The position numbers and the translations under genes are program-made. The notes below the pieces were generated by a model. The model was not told the DNA's origin. It saw only the letters and a program-made list of their open reading frames with translations, and did not search any database. A stretch of DNA of 43,365 bases, from assembly GCA_030426145.1 (NCBI GenBank), contig JAUHZF010000030.1:1-43365 (forward strand). The letters run 5' to 3'. This document shows, one piece after another, positions 6,975 through 18,277 of this stretch (its first letter is position 1; every line of letters begins with the position of its first letter). The stretch is from Polyangia bacterium. Its GTDB lineage: Bacteria; Myxococcota_A; Polyangia; Polyangiales; Polyangiaceae.

Positions 6975-8582
6975 ATGCGATACGGGTTTGTCGCCATGGT
7001 CCTGCCGGTCGCCCTCGCGGCGGCCTGCAGCGCTTCTCCAAGTGGTCCTACTCAGGCCTCGAATGCAGGTTGGCGACATGCCCCCGAGCCCGAGCCGCCG
7101 GCCCAAGAGCTGCGAGGCGATACCGCCGAGGCCGAGGCCGAGGTCGCGGCCTCGGAGAAGGCCAAGACGGCGGTGAAGCCCGAGCCTGCACCCGAAGAGC
7201 AGGACGGACCGCGCGTAGGGGCCGTGGGGCCGCACGTGTTCATCTGGCCCAAGCCGTCTCAGAAGGGGATCGCCCTCGGAAACATCCGTCTCGGCACCTC
7301 GGTGCGGGTCAAGTCGACCACGCCGGTGCAGGGGGAGGGCTGTGGTCGCGGCTACGTGGAGGTCGAGCCGCAGGGGTTCGTCTGTCTCAACATGCGGACC
7401 ACCCTCGACGTGACCAAGCCCTACTACCGGGCCCTGCACGACGTCGCGCCTCGCGCAGGCGAGCGCTACCCCTACGACTACGCCTATTCGCGAGGTGCAC
7501 CCATGTACAGCCGGGTTCCTACCCCGGAGGAGTGGGCGGAGGCCGAAGCGAGCCTCGGCGCCGTCGGAACGTATCAGGAGCTCGGGCCTTGGGCGTCGGG
7601 CCACGAGGAGTTGCTCGCCCCCGATCAGCCGATCGAAGCGCGAGACCCCGTGCCCTGGTACTTCGAGGGGGGGAAGCGCCACGTGGAGGGCGGAACACGG
7701 AGCACGAACCGTCTCGTGTGGAAGAGCATCCCCAACGGCTCGATGCTCGCCTACGCCAAGGCCTTCGAGATGCATGGGCGGGTGTGGCTGGTGACACCAG
7801 ACCTCACGGTCGTACCGGCCGACCGCGTGCAGCGCATCGTGCAGTCCGACTTTCACGGGGTCAGCCTCCGCAGTGATGTGCAGTTGCCCCTCGGGTGGAA
7901 TCGAACGAAACAACCTCAGCCGCTCTACACCCGCGAGGACGACGGTTCGTTCTCTGTGCTCGGGGAGACCATCGCGGCCAAGGCCTGGGTCGAGATCGAC
8001 AGCCAGGGAGCTGGCGCCAAAGACGACCGCTACTACCCCCTTCGGGATCGCCCGGACGTGTTCTTGCGGGCGAAGAACAGCACCTTCACCTGGCCGCGCA
8101 AGAAGCTGCCCCAGGCGATCCGACCCGGGGAAAAGTGGATCGATGCGCGCATCATGCCCGGCACCCTCACCGCCTACGAGGGGTTGAAACCGGTCTACGC
8201 CACCCTCTTCTCGCCGGGGAAGGGCGGCGCGCCGGTGCCGGGCCTCGACCACACGAAGTACGCGACGACCCAGACCGGCTACTTCCGCTTCGAGTGGAAA
8301 GAACGCGTCGCGACGATGTCGAACGAGCCGGGCGACCCCAAGGTCCTGTGGTTCTCCGACGTGCCGAACATCCAGTACATCCGTGCGCCGCTCGCGATGC
8401 ACGTCGCCTACTGGCACGCCGACTACGCGAATCCCAAGAGCGCGGAGTGCGTGAACATCAGTGCCCGCGATGGGCAGTGGCTCTTCGACTTTACCGATCC
8501 GCCGCTACCCAAGGACTGGGGCGCCGTGCGGCCCGGGGCTGGCTTCGGCCGCTCGACCCCGATCATGATCAACGGGATGTGA
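6975..8582 (+). CDS. L,D-transpeptidase-like lipoprotein with altered SHGC motif
   Basis: The 535-residue product begins with a lipoprotein-like signal (MRYGFVAM... ALAAAC, Cys18), then a Pro/Glu/Ala-rich linker and an SH3-like segment (about 88-145). The C-terminal region resembles a YkuD L,D-transpeptidase domain, which cross-links peptidoglycan stems or attaches proteins to them. His476 and Cys492 are spaced as in the family motif, and the following VN is kept. The usual Ser-His-Gly-Cys reads Ser-Ala-Glu-Cys (489-492). AGGA at 6967-6970 supports the ATG at 6975. The CapA-like gene starts 2 bases after the stop, so the pair is one transcript. Activity with the altered motif is uncertain; the fold assignment is fairly safe. 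Confidence 0.75.
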   Translation: MRYGFVAMVLPVALAAACSASPSGPTQASNAGWRHAPEPEPPAQELRGDTAEAEAEVAASEKAKTAVKPEPAPEEQDGPRVGAVGPHVFIWPKPSQKGIALGNIRLGTSVRVKSTTPVQGEGCGRGYVEVEPQGFVCLNMRTTLDVTKPYYRALHDVAPRAGERYPYDYAYSRGAPMYSRVPTPEEWAEAEASLGAVGTYQELGPWASGHEELLAPDQPIEARDPVPWYFEGGKRHVEGGTRSTNRLVWKSIPNGSMLAYAKAFEMHGRVWLVTPDLTVVPADRVQRIVQSDFHGVSLRSDVQLPLGWNRTKQPQPLYTREDDGSFSVLGETIAAKAWVEIDSQGAGAKDDRYYPLRDRPDVFLRAKNSTFTWPRKKLPQAIRPGEKWIDARIMPGTLTAYEGLKPVYATLFSPGKGGAPVPGLDHTKYATTQTGYFRFEWKERVATMSNEPGDPKVLWFSDVPNIQYIRAPLAMHVAYWHADYANPKSAECVNISARDGQWLFDFTDPPLPKDWGAVRPGAGFGRSTPIMINGM

Positions 8583-8584
8583 CG

Positions 8585-9670
8585 ATGGACTGGATGGGGT
8601 TGGACAAGCCGCTGTTCGAGGGGCTCGCGCTCCTGGGCTGTGTGGTCGTGGGGTGCGCGACGACACCGGTCGAGACGCTGAAGGGAGGGGCGGTCGCCGA
8701 AGCCACCGCGGCCCTCCAGACGCCCGTCGCGGCACCCGAAGTGACGCCGCCATCTGAGCCCACGGAGATCGTCATGCACGCCGTCGGCGACTGCGCCATC
8801 GGCGACCTTCACTACGGCGCGGGCGCGCCGGGGTCCTTCGCGGCCGAGATCGCCGCGGCTGAAGACCCCATGGGTTACGCCTTCTCGGGCGTGGCCGAGC
8901 TCTTCGCGAAGGACGACCTGACCATCGCGAACCTCGAAGGCACCTTCACCACCCGGAAGGCGTGGCACAACCCCGTGTTCTCGATCCGCGGCGCTCCGGA
9001 GAACGCACAGATGTTGGTGCGCGGTGGCGTCGAGCTGGTCGATGTGGAGAACAACCACGCCTTCGACTACGGCGTGGAGGGTCACGAAGACACCAAGGCT
9101 GCGCTGGAGAAGGTGGGCGTGGGCTACTTCGGTCGCGACAACGTCGATCGCCGCACCATCAAGGGCATGAAGATCGTCAACCTCGGCTACCTCGGGGGAC
9201 CGAAGGGCACGCGCGCGAAGATGGTCGCCGACGTCGAGCGCGAACGCGGTCCGAACACGATCGTCATCGTGTCTTTTCACTGGGGGGTCGAGGGCTACTA
9301 CGCGACCCATCCCGACCAGCAGCGCCTCGGACGCGCCGCCATCGATGCCGGCGCGTCGCTCGTACTCGGTCACCATCCCCACGTGGTGCAGGGGATCGAG
9401 ACCTATCGCGACCGTCCCATCGTCTACTCGATGGGCAACTTCGTCTTCGGGGCCAACAGCCGCCCGCAAGACATGGACTCGTTCATCTACCGTGTACGGT
9501 TCGCGCTCGACGATGCGAAGGTTACGGCCGTCACCGGCGAGGTCATTCCGGTGCGGATCTCCTCGGACGAAAAGCGCAACGACTTCCGTCCTCGGCTGCT
9601 CGACGGGGCCGAGGCCAAGCGGGTCCGCGAAAAGATAGGCGACCTCTCGGCGAAGCTCCCGGCCACGTGA
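8585..9670 (+). CDS. CapA family lipoprotein
   Basis: The 361-residue product has a short N-terminus with a lipobox-like VVGC (Cys24), then a full CapA-type metallophosphatase-fold domain. Its blocks appear in order: VGDCAIGD (about 62-69), ANLEGTF, NNHAFDYG, SFHWGVEGYY, GHHPHVVQGIE and YSMGNFVFG. CapA proteins take part in making or anchoring poly-gamma-glutamate in Bacillus; many homologues elsewhere act on other envelope polymers. No capB or capC neighbour is present, so a capsule role is only a guess. The ATG at 8585 lies 2 bases after the transpeptidase stop. The stop overlaps the GTG start of the next gene, which indicates translational coupling. Frame sequence before 8585 is a shadow of the previous gene. 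Confidence 0.85.
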   Translation: MDWMGLDKPLFEGLALLGCVVVGCATTPVETLKGGAVAEATAALQTPVAAPEVTPPSEPTEIVMHAVGDCAIGDLHYGAGAPGSFAAEIAAAEDPMGYAFSGVAELFAKDDLTIANLEGTFTTRKAWHNPVFSIRGAPENAQMLVRGGVELVDVENNHAFDYGVEGHEDTKAALEKVGVGYFGRDNVDRRTIKGMKIVNLGYLGGPKGTRAKMVADVERERGPNTIVIVSFHWGVEGYYATHPDQQRLGRAAIDAGASLVLGHHPHVVQGIETYRDRPIVYSMGNFVFGANSRPQDMDSFIYRVRFALDDAKVTAVTGEVIPVRISSDEKRNDFRPRLLDGAEAKRVREKIGDLSAKLPAT

Positions 9671-11064
9671 CCGACCTTCGGCTCGACGATCCCCGCCTCG
9701 GTGCTGCCTTGGCGGTGCTCGCGGCCGTACCGGTGCTCGTGTGGCAGTGGGGTTTCATGGTCGACGACGCGCTCATCAGCGCGCGCTACGCGCACCACCT
9801 CGCCAACGGCGTCGGCTATCGCTTCAATGCTGGAGGGCCGGTCACCGATGGCGTGACGCCACTGGGCTGGGCGCACCTCTTGGCGCCTCTGGCCGGCGAC
9901 TCGGTGTGGCGCGCTTACCGCGCCGCGAAGTGGCTCGGTGCGCTCGTCTGGTTGGTGGGCCTGGGGACCCTCGGGATCGCGCTCGCCAAGTTGGGAGGGG
10001 CTCGCCGACGCTACGGGGCGTTGCTCTTGGTGGCGACGTCGGTGCCTCTCGGAGCGTGGGCTGCCGCGGGCATGGAGACGGGCTGCGTGATGGGTCTGTC
10101 GGCGGCGGCCGTCGCCCTACGCCAGCTCGCGCGACCACGGCTGGCGGCGGTGCTGCTCGGGGTGGTGGCGGCCTGGCGTCCGGAGACGGTGCCGTTCGTC
10201 TTCGTGCTCGCGGTGGCGCAGGATGTGTCGGGTCCGGAGCGGGCGACATCGCTCGGCATCGCCCTCGGACCAGCCGTAGCGGTAGCCCTCACGCGCTGGG
10301 CGATCTTCGGTCGGGTCGTGCCGCTGGCGGCTTGGGCGAAAACGCCCGTGCCGATCCTCGGGATGCGCTACGCGGTGGCAGCATTCATCGTGCTCGGGGC
10401 GGGTGCCGTGCTCTGGCTGCGGCTACCGCGCTGGGGGCGAGGACTCCAGGTCGCGGTGCTCGTGCACTTCTTGGCCGTGGCGTTGGCGGGAGGCGACTGG
10501 ATGCCGCTCGGCAGGCTGGGTGTGGTGGTCGTGCCGGCCGTGGTCCTGGTGCTGGCCGAACGACTCGCGCAACCAGGGTGGTGGCGGTGGCTTCCGCTGG
10601 CGCTGGTGCTGGCGGCACCGATCTACACCGCGGTGCGAATGGGGCCACGCTCTGCGGCGGTCGAAGGAAAGCGAGAGGCGATCGTCGCCGCGGCTCGACC
10701 CAGCTTCGCGAAGTCGAGGGTGGTGGCCACCTTGGACATCGGATGGGTGGGCGCTGCGCACGATGGCACCATCGTCGACCTGGCCGGGGTCACCGACCCG
10801 ACGGTCGCGGTGCTCCCCGGAGGACACACCAGCAAGGAGATCCCCCGCAGTATCATCGGGGGGCGTGATGTCGACACCATCGTCTTGCTCGCGGCGGGAG
10901 AGACCGCGCAGCCCTGGTTCGAAACGCGGTGGTCGCGATGGGTCGAGGCGCATGTGGCGCACTTGCCGGAGGTGACCACGAGCTTCGTGCCGGTGGCGCG
11001 GCTGTCGCCGCTGACCTACGTCGTCGCGCAGCGCGCGATTGACCGCCCACAGACGGAGGAATAA
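9667..11064 (+). CDS. GT-C type multi-pass membrane glycosyltransferase
   Basis: The 465-residue product has about ten hydrophobic segments spread through residues 10-330 and a soluble C-terminal part. The first loop carries FMVDDALISARYAHHL, the paired-Asp signature of GT-C glycosyltransferases, which use a polyprenyl-phosphate sugar donor at the outer face of the membrane. The following GGPVTDGVTPLGW block recalls the mycobacterial AftB-like/DUF2029-type branch. The GTG start at 9667 overlaps the preceding stop in a GTGA arrangement. It probably adds a sugar to an envelope glycan that the neighbouring CapA-like and transpeptidase-like proteins also handle; this is inference from context. 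The sugar and acceptor cannot be predicted. Confidence 0.75.
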   Translation: MTDLRLDDPRLGAALAVLAAVPVLVWQWGFMVDDALISARYAHHLANGVGYRFNAGGPVTDGVTPLGWAHLLAPLAGDSVWRAYRAAKWLGALVWLVGLGTLGIALAKLGGARRRYGALLLVATSVPLGAWAAAGMETGCVMGLSAAAVALRQLARPRLAAVLLGVVAAWRPETVPFVFVLAVAQDVSGPERATSLGIALGPAVAVALTRWAIFGRVVPLAAWAKTPVPILGMRYAVAAFIVLGAGAVLWLRLPRWGRGLQVAVLVHFLAVALAGGDWMPLGRLGVVVVPAVVLVLAERLAQPGWWRWLPLALVLAAPIYTAVRMGPRSAAVEGKREAIVAAARPSFAKSRVVATLDIGWVGAAHDGTIVDLAGVTDPTVAVLPGGHTSKEIPRSIIGGRDVDTIVLLAAGETAQPWFETRWSRWVEAHVAHLPEVTTSFVPVARLSPLTYVVAQRAIDRPQTEE

Positions 11065-11073
11065 CTCAGAGAT

Positions 11074-13615
11074 GTGGCGCGAGTCGCAGAGAACCTGGCG
11101 CGCTTCTTCAGCCGCATGGAGATCCTCGCAAGGGGAGCCGAAGACGAGCGGCGTTCGGCCGAGGAGGCGTTGGCGCAGGGCAGACACCTCGAGGCGCGAG
11201 CCCACGCACGTGCCCTGCTGAGTCGCGTGCCGAGGTCGCCGCTGGGGCTCGCGCTCTGGGCCGAGTCGGCCGAGGCCCTCTGGCTGCACGGGGAGGCCGC
11301 CGAGGCGCTCGGCGAGCTATCCCGGCAGGTTCCGTGGCGACAGGAGGTTTGGCTCAGGCTCGGGCTCGCCCGGGTGCGCGCCGACATGCCAGAGGGGCGT
11401 GATGCCCTCATGCGCGCCGCGTCTCTGGAGGATCCCGTGGTGCGACGGGAAGCATTGCTCGCGCTCGCCGACCTCGACCTCGTCGCGGGAGAGCCCGGTC
11501 GCGCCGAGCGTTGGCTAGGTCGCATCGGCGAGGTGAAAGGCGATCTCGAGGTCGATCTGCGCCGCGCCGAGTGCGCCTTCGCTCGGGGGGACGACGACGA
11601 GGCGCGCATCTACGCCCAGGACTTGTCGGAGCTGGAGGACCGGCCTGGCCCCCTGGGGGAGGACGCGCCCCCGCTTGCGGGGCGGGTGAGGCTGCTCAAT
11701 GCCCGCATCGCAGAGCGCTTCCCCGACGATCCTCACGGAGGCAATCCTCTGTCGCTCGCCCTCGGCGCGCTCGTGCTCGACGCGCCCGGGGCTGAAGAGG
11801 TGGTGGCCGATCTGCTGCGCCGGTGTCGGGATGCGGCCCTGGTGGATCAGGCCCGTCAGACGCTGGAGACCTTGGGCAAGGCGGCACAGCCCCGCTGGCA
11901 GGCGGCTTTCGCCCTGGCGGAGGGGCGTGAAGCCGACGCCCGCGCCGCGCTGCTCGAAGCGGCGCGTCGCGGTGATGCGGCCGCGGCGCGCGAGCTCTTG
12001 CGCACCGCGGTCGAAGGACGCCGAGACGAAGAGCTCGCGTCGCTGGTGGCCAAGGTCGACGCGGGTGAGCTCTCGCTGCAGGTCCCGGACGACCTTCGCA
12101 CCCTGCTCGAGGTGAAGGCGGCGATGAAGCGCGGCGAAGACGTGCTCGAACGCCTCGAAGGCCTCAGGGGTCAGGCCGAAGCCTGGGCGCGGGAGCTGGT
12201 GAGGGAGCAGGTGGGGACGTGGCTTCCCGCGGCGGGGTCGGCGACCTGGGACGCATTGCTCCCCGTGCTCCGCCGCGAGGCTCGACGGTACCGTCGAGAC
12301 GACCTCGTGCCCGCCATCGAGGCGCTCGGGATCGAGCGGCGCCGGCCTCTCTACGTGGCCGTTCTGGGGGAGTTCAACGCGGGCAAGAGCACGCTGCTGA
12401 ACGCACTGCTCGGCACCGACGTGGCGCCGACGGGGGTGATGCCGACCACGGCCACGCTCCACTGGGTGGCATGGGCCCCGGACCCCTTCGCTCGGATCTG
12501 CGTGGAGGGAGAGAGCGACCGGGTCGTGCCCCACGGCGAGCTCAAGCGGGCGCTGTCGGAGCTGCAGAGCGACGGAAAACCCATCGACCGCGTCTACATC
12601 TACGCCCCCATCGAGCGACTCAAACGCATCGAGCTCCTCGACACGCCCGGCTTCAACGCACCGAACGTCGACCACGCGCGGCAGGCGCGTCGTGGTATCG
12701 AGGAGGCCCACGTGGCGCTCTGGCTCCTCGACGGCACCGCTCCCCTCAAGGACAGCGAGCGCCAGATCATCGACGACGTGGTGGAGGCGGAGATCCCGCT
12801 CCAGGTTCTGGTGAACAAACGAGACCGCATCGGTGAAGATGGTGTGGAGCGGGTGATGGACTACGTGACGACCTCGCTCGCGGAGACCGGGATCAGCTCC
12901 CTGCGACCGCCGGTCATCTTCTCGGCCCGTCAGGCCCTGAAGGGGCGCCAGGGCGATGAGGAGGCCTTGTCGGCGTCTCATTGGCCCGAGGTCGAAGCGC
13001 TGCTGAATGCGCACGTGGTCGACCGCAGCGACGTGCTTCGGGAGCAGGCGCTGCGGCGCAAGGCGGGCGGCATCGTGGCCGACCTCAGTCAGGCCGCCGA
13101 GGCCGACGCCAAAGCCATCGAGGCGGCCACGAATGCTCGTGTGGCACGCCGAGCCGAACGCCGTCGTCTCGCCACCCGTTGGGCCGGGCAACGCGGCAAG
13201 CAAGCCCGCCTCGTCTTCGACGCGATCGCGCCCGCCCTCGATCAACTCTGGCTCGACATTCGCCCGCTGGGATCGAGCGAGGAGATCCGACGGGCCGAGG
13301 CGGGGGTCCGTCGCTACGTGGTGGAACGGACCGTCACCCGCCTCACGCCCGCGATCGTCGCGGCGCTCGCCATGGAGGCAGAGAAGCGCGACCTGAGCCG
13401 TGCCCTCGAGGGCCTGAGGCTCGAGCCCATCGTGCGTGCGACCCTCGCCGGAGCTGCGGCTGCAGCCAGAGGAGATGAGCACCTTGGAGAAGAAGCGCTC
13501 CGGGCCACCCTCGAGGCGACCCTGGCCGAAGTCGCGGACGCACTGCTCACCGGCGAGGACGACGACCGCGACCGCGCCGACTCCCACGCCGTGGTCGACG
13601 CGCTGCGCACTGCGC

Positions 13616-13626
<11 letters not shown>
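11074..13626 (+). CDS. Dynamin-like GTPase with N-terminal TPR region
   Basis: The 850-residue product has an alpha-helical repeat region (about 25-400) with TPR/Sel1-like spacing, then a GTPase domain. That domain has P-loop GEFNAGKST at 432-440, a candidate G2 Thr in VMPTTAT, G3 DTPG at 523-526, and G4 NKRD at 581-584. The NAGKS P-loop and the long helical tail (about 650-850) point to the bacterial dynamin-like/YfjP-EngA-like membrane GTPases. These use GTP to remodel or survey membranes. No membrane helix is evident. The GTG at 11074 is 9 bases after the GT-C stop, with GGAGGA 13 bases upstream; Met15 is a possible later start. It ends by overlapping the convergent kinase gene by 11 bases. 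Confidence 0.8.
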
Positions 13627-15838
<2,212 letters not shown>

Positions 15839-15866
15839 CACGCCCCCGACTGCGCTTGGATTCCCG

Positions 15867-17423
15867 TCAAGCCTTGAGCATAGCGTCGATCAGGGCGCGA
15901 TCGGCCTGAATTGCCGTACGTTGGGCGTAGATCGCGAGCCCGCGCATTCCACCGAGCTCTTCGCCGCCACCCGCGCGACCGGGGCCGCCGTGGAGCAGCT
16001 GGGGCAGCACCATGCCCGGACTGAAGGCTTTCTCAGCCACCTTCTTGCTGCCGAAGACCAAGCGTCCGTGGTGTGGTGCCGCCTCCATGAGCATGGCGGC
16101 CGCGAACTTTCGGTCGTCGCTGTAGACCGACCCGACCAGGCCCCCGCCTCCGCGGGCGAGCAGCTGACCGTAGACCTCGGGCGTGCCTGGGGTCGTGACG
16201 ATGGTGGCCACCGGGCCGAAGACCTCCAGGTCGTGGACCTTGCTCGGGGCGTCGTGGGCCACCTGGAGAAGCGTGGGCCCCACGAAGTAGCCCTTGCCGA
16301 CCTCGGCCCCCTTGAGCTCGAGCTTGCCGCCAGCGGGGCGTCCGTCGAGCACCACGTCGCAGTTCTCGGCGAGCTGACCGATACCGTCGAGCACGTCCCG
16401 GTGCTGTTGGGCACTGGCCACTGGGCCCATGCGCACCCCCTCGGTGAAGGGGTCGCCCACGATGACCGTACCGAGCCGGTCGACGAGGGCCTCGATGAGA
16501 ACCTCGGCCCGGTCCTCGGGCACGAAGATGCGGCGGGTGGCGGTGCACTTCTGTCCCGTCTTCTGGGTCATCTCGCGCCGCAGGTCGCGCAGGAACAACT
16601 CCCAGGTGTCACTGCCGGGCTCGAGGTCGGGACCGAGCACGGCCGCGTTGAGGCTATCGGCTTCGATGTTGAGGCGAACGGCGGCGCTCATCACGTTGGG
16701 GAGGGCGCGCAGACGCTGGGCCGTGCCGCTCGAGCCGGTGAAGGCGATGGCGTCGCCGTAGCCGAGCAGCTTCGGGAGGTCGTGTGCGGAGCCGCTGACG
16801 AGGCTCACCACCCCAGGAGGCGCAGCGTCGGCGATGAGCTCGAGCATGCGCGCAGCGACGACCGCGGTGCTGGTGGCCGGCTTGCAGATGACGGGCATGC
16901 CCGCCAGCAGGGCGCAGGCCGCCTTCTCGCCGAAGCCCCAGGCGGGGAAATTGAAGGCGTTGATGAGCAGGGCCACACCCTTTCGGGGGAGATAGACGTG
17001 GCGGCCGGAGAGCCGCGGCGACTGTCCCACTTGCTCGCCATCGCCATCGACGATGACGCGGGTGTCTCCGAGCTCCTTGCCGATGGTCGCGTAGTGCGCG
17101 AGCGCTCCCGCCGCGCCATCGACGTCGAACTTGGCGTCGCTTCGGGTGTTCCCGCCGTTGATCATCGCCAGCTCGAGGAGCTCGTTGCGATGCTCGTGGA
17201 TCCGCTTGGCCATCTGCTCGAGGATGGCGCCGCGCTCGGCGAGGGTGAGGGCTCGGAGGGCGGGACCGCCCTCGTTGCGGGCGAAGCTCACCGTGGCTTC
17301 GAGGTCGAGACCCTCGGCCGAGGTGTAGGCCACCACTTCCTCGGTCGTGGGGTTCACCAGGGTCTGCGGCTCGCCGGTTCCGACCTGCCACGAACCCGCC
17401 ACCAGGCTCTGAAGATTTCGCAT
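15867..17423 (-). CDS. BoxD/PaaZ-type semialdehyde dehydrogenase
   Basis: The 518-residue product matches along its length the aldehyde dehydrogenase half of PaaZ and the stand-alone BoxD. It has the NAD(P)-site [14 protein letters not shown] (154-167), Lys181 in CKPAT, the general-base Glu254 in IEADSLN, the nucleophile Cys293 in GQKCTA, and the near-invariant C-terminal [21 protein letters not shown] block. BoxD oxidises 3,4-dehydroadipyl-CoA semialdehyde in aerobic benzoyl-CoA breakdown; PaaZ acts on the matching ring-opened phenylacetate product. The hydratase half of PaaZ is absent, so BoxD-like is the better fit. No other box or paa gene is in view, and its neighbours are a TPR protein and a kinase, so the substrate stays open. 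Confidence 0.85.
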   Translation of the reverse strand: MRNLQSLVAGSWQVGTGEPQTLVNPTTEEVVAYTSAEGLDLEATVSFARNEGGPALRALTLAERGAILEQMAKRIHEHRNELLELAMINGGNTRSDAKFDVDGAAGALAHYATIGKELGDTRVIVDGDGEQVGQSPRLSGRHVYLPRKGVALLINAFNFPAWGFGEKAACALLAGMPVICKPATSTAVVAARMLELIADAAPPGVVSLVSGSAHDLPKLLGYGDAIAFTGSSGTAQRLRALPNVMSAAVRLNIEADSLNAAVLGPDLEPGSDTWELFLRDLRREMTQKTGQKCTATRRIFVPEDRAEVLIEALVDRLGTVIVGDPFTEGVRMGPVASAQQHRDVLDGIGQLAENCDVVLDGRPAGGKLELKGAEVGKGYFVGPTLLQVAHDAPSKVHDLEVFGPVATIVTTPGTPEVYGQLLARGGGGLVGSVYSDDRKFAAAMLMEAAPHHGRLVFGSKKVAEKAFSPGMVLPQLLHGGPGRAGGGEELGGMRGLAIYAQRTAIQADRALIDAMLKA

Positions 17424-17504
17424 CTTAGGCGCAGATATAGGCCAAGCCCGTCATCGACGGAAGGGGGGCGCCCACGCCCGCGCAGCTGCTCCCGCGCCGC
17501 CGAC

Positions 17505-18218
17505 TCAGACGGACGTGCGTCGGCGCTTGCGCACCGGTCGCCGCGGCGGTGCCTCGACCTGCTGCATCAGGCTGGCGAGCACCCGGTCCTGGCCCGCGAC
17601 GATGTGGTCGTAGAGAGCGTGGTGGTCGGGGCTGGCGCCGCTGCGCACGAGGTCCCGCATCCAGCGCCGCGCCTCGACGAGATGTCCGCGGCGCATGAGC
17701 GCGTGCGCGTAGCTCGCGACCACCTCGTGGCGGCCCTGCTGGGCCAGCTGGGCGGTGGCGCCCTCCCCATCTCCGAAGTGGGCGATGCCGGCCACGGCGC
17801 GCTCGAGGAGGGGAAGGGCGCGGTCGAGGTCGTCGAACACCACGTCGTAGAGGTGCCCCAAGTTGTGCGCGTACCAGGGGTTGTGGGGCGCGAGCGCGAG
17901 CGCCTGCTCGTAGGAGTGAACGGCGAAGCGATGGTGTCCCAAGAGCGACTGGGCGAGACCCAACAGGCCCCACGCGCCATCGTCGTCGGGCCGCTCGTTG
18001 ACCACCTTTCGAAGGTGGAGCGAGGCCGCCCACGGTTCTTCGAGCGCGAGCGCCTCTCCGAGCTTTCGGTGGGCGAAGACGTAGGCCTCACCCCGATCGG
18101 GCAAGACGCGCAGCAGTCGCTCGAGCAGGTCGCGCGCCGCGGGCGAGCCTGGATCGCGCGAGGCGACCACCTCGGCCCGGTACCAGAGCTCTTCCGCTTC
18201 CGCGCTCAAACGCGACAT
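17505..18218 (-). CDS. TPR repeat protein
   Basis: The 237-residue product is almost wholly alpha-helical with tetratricopeptide spacing: AEELWYRAEVVA at the start, then WGLLGLAQSLLGHHRFAV (about 82-100), YEQALALAPHNPWYAHNLGHLY (about 102-124) and a later YAHALMRRGHLVEARRW. TPRs bind other proteins. It ends in a basic tail (RRPVRKRRR). There is no signal peptide, so it is probably cytosolic. GAGGTGA directly before the ATG at 18216-18218 is a good ribosome site. The gene lies between the RNA helicase (59 bases upstream) and the dehydrogenase (81 bases downstream), probably in one transcript. Partner unknown. Confidence 0.8.
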   Translation of the reverse strand: MSRLSAEAEELWYRAEVVASRDPGSPAARDLLERLLRVLPDRGEAYVFAHRKLGEALALEEPWAASLHLRKVVNERPDDDGAWGLLGLAQSLLGHHRFAVHSYEQALALAPHNPWYAHNLGHLYDVVFDDLDRALPLLERAVAGIAHFGDGEGATAQLAQQGRHEVVASYAHALMRRGHLVEARRWMRDLVRSGASPDHHALYDHIVAGQDRVLASLMQQVEAPPRRPVRKRRRTSV

Positions 18219-18277
18219 TCACCTCAAGGTAAGCGCTGCGCTCGCCTCGAGCAAGCGCAGCCCTCGACGGCTCGTGC

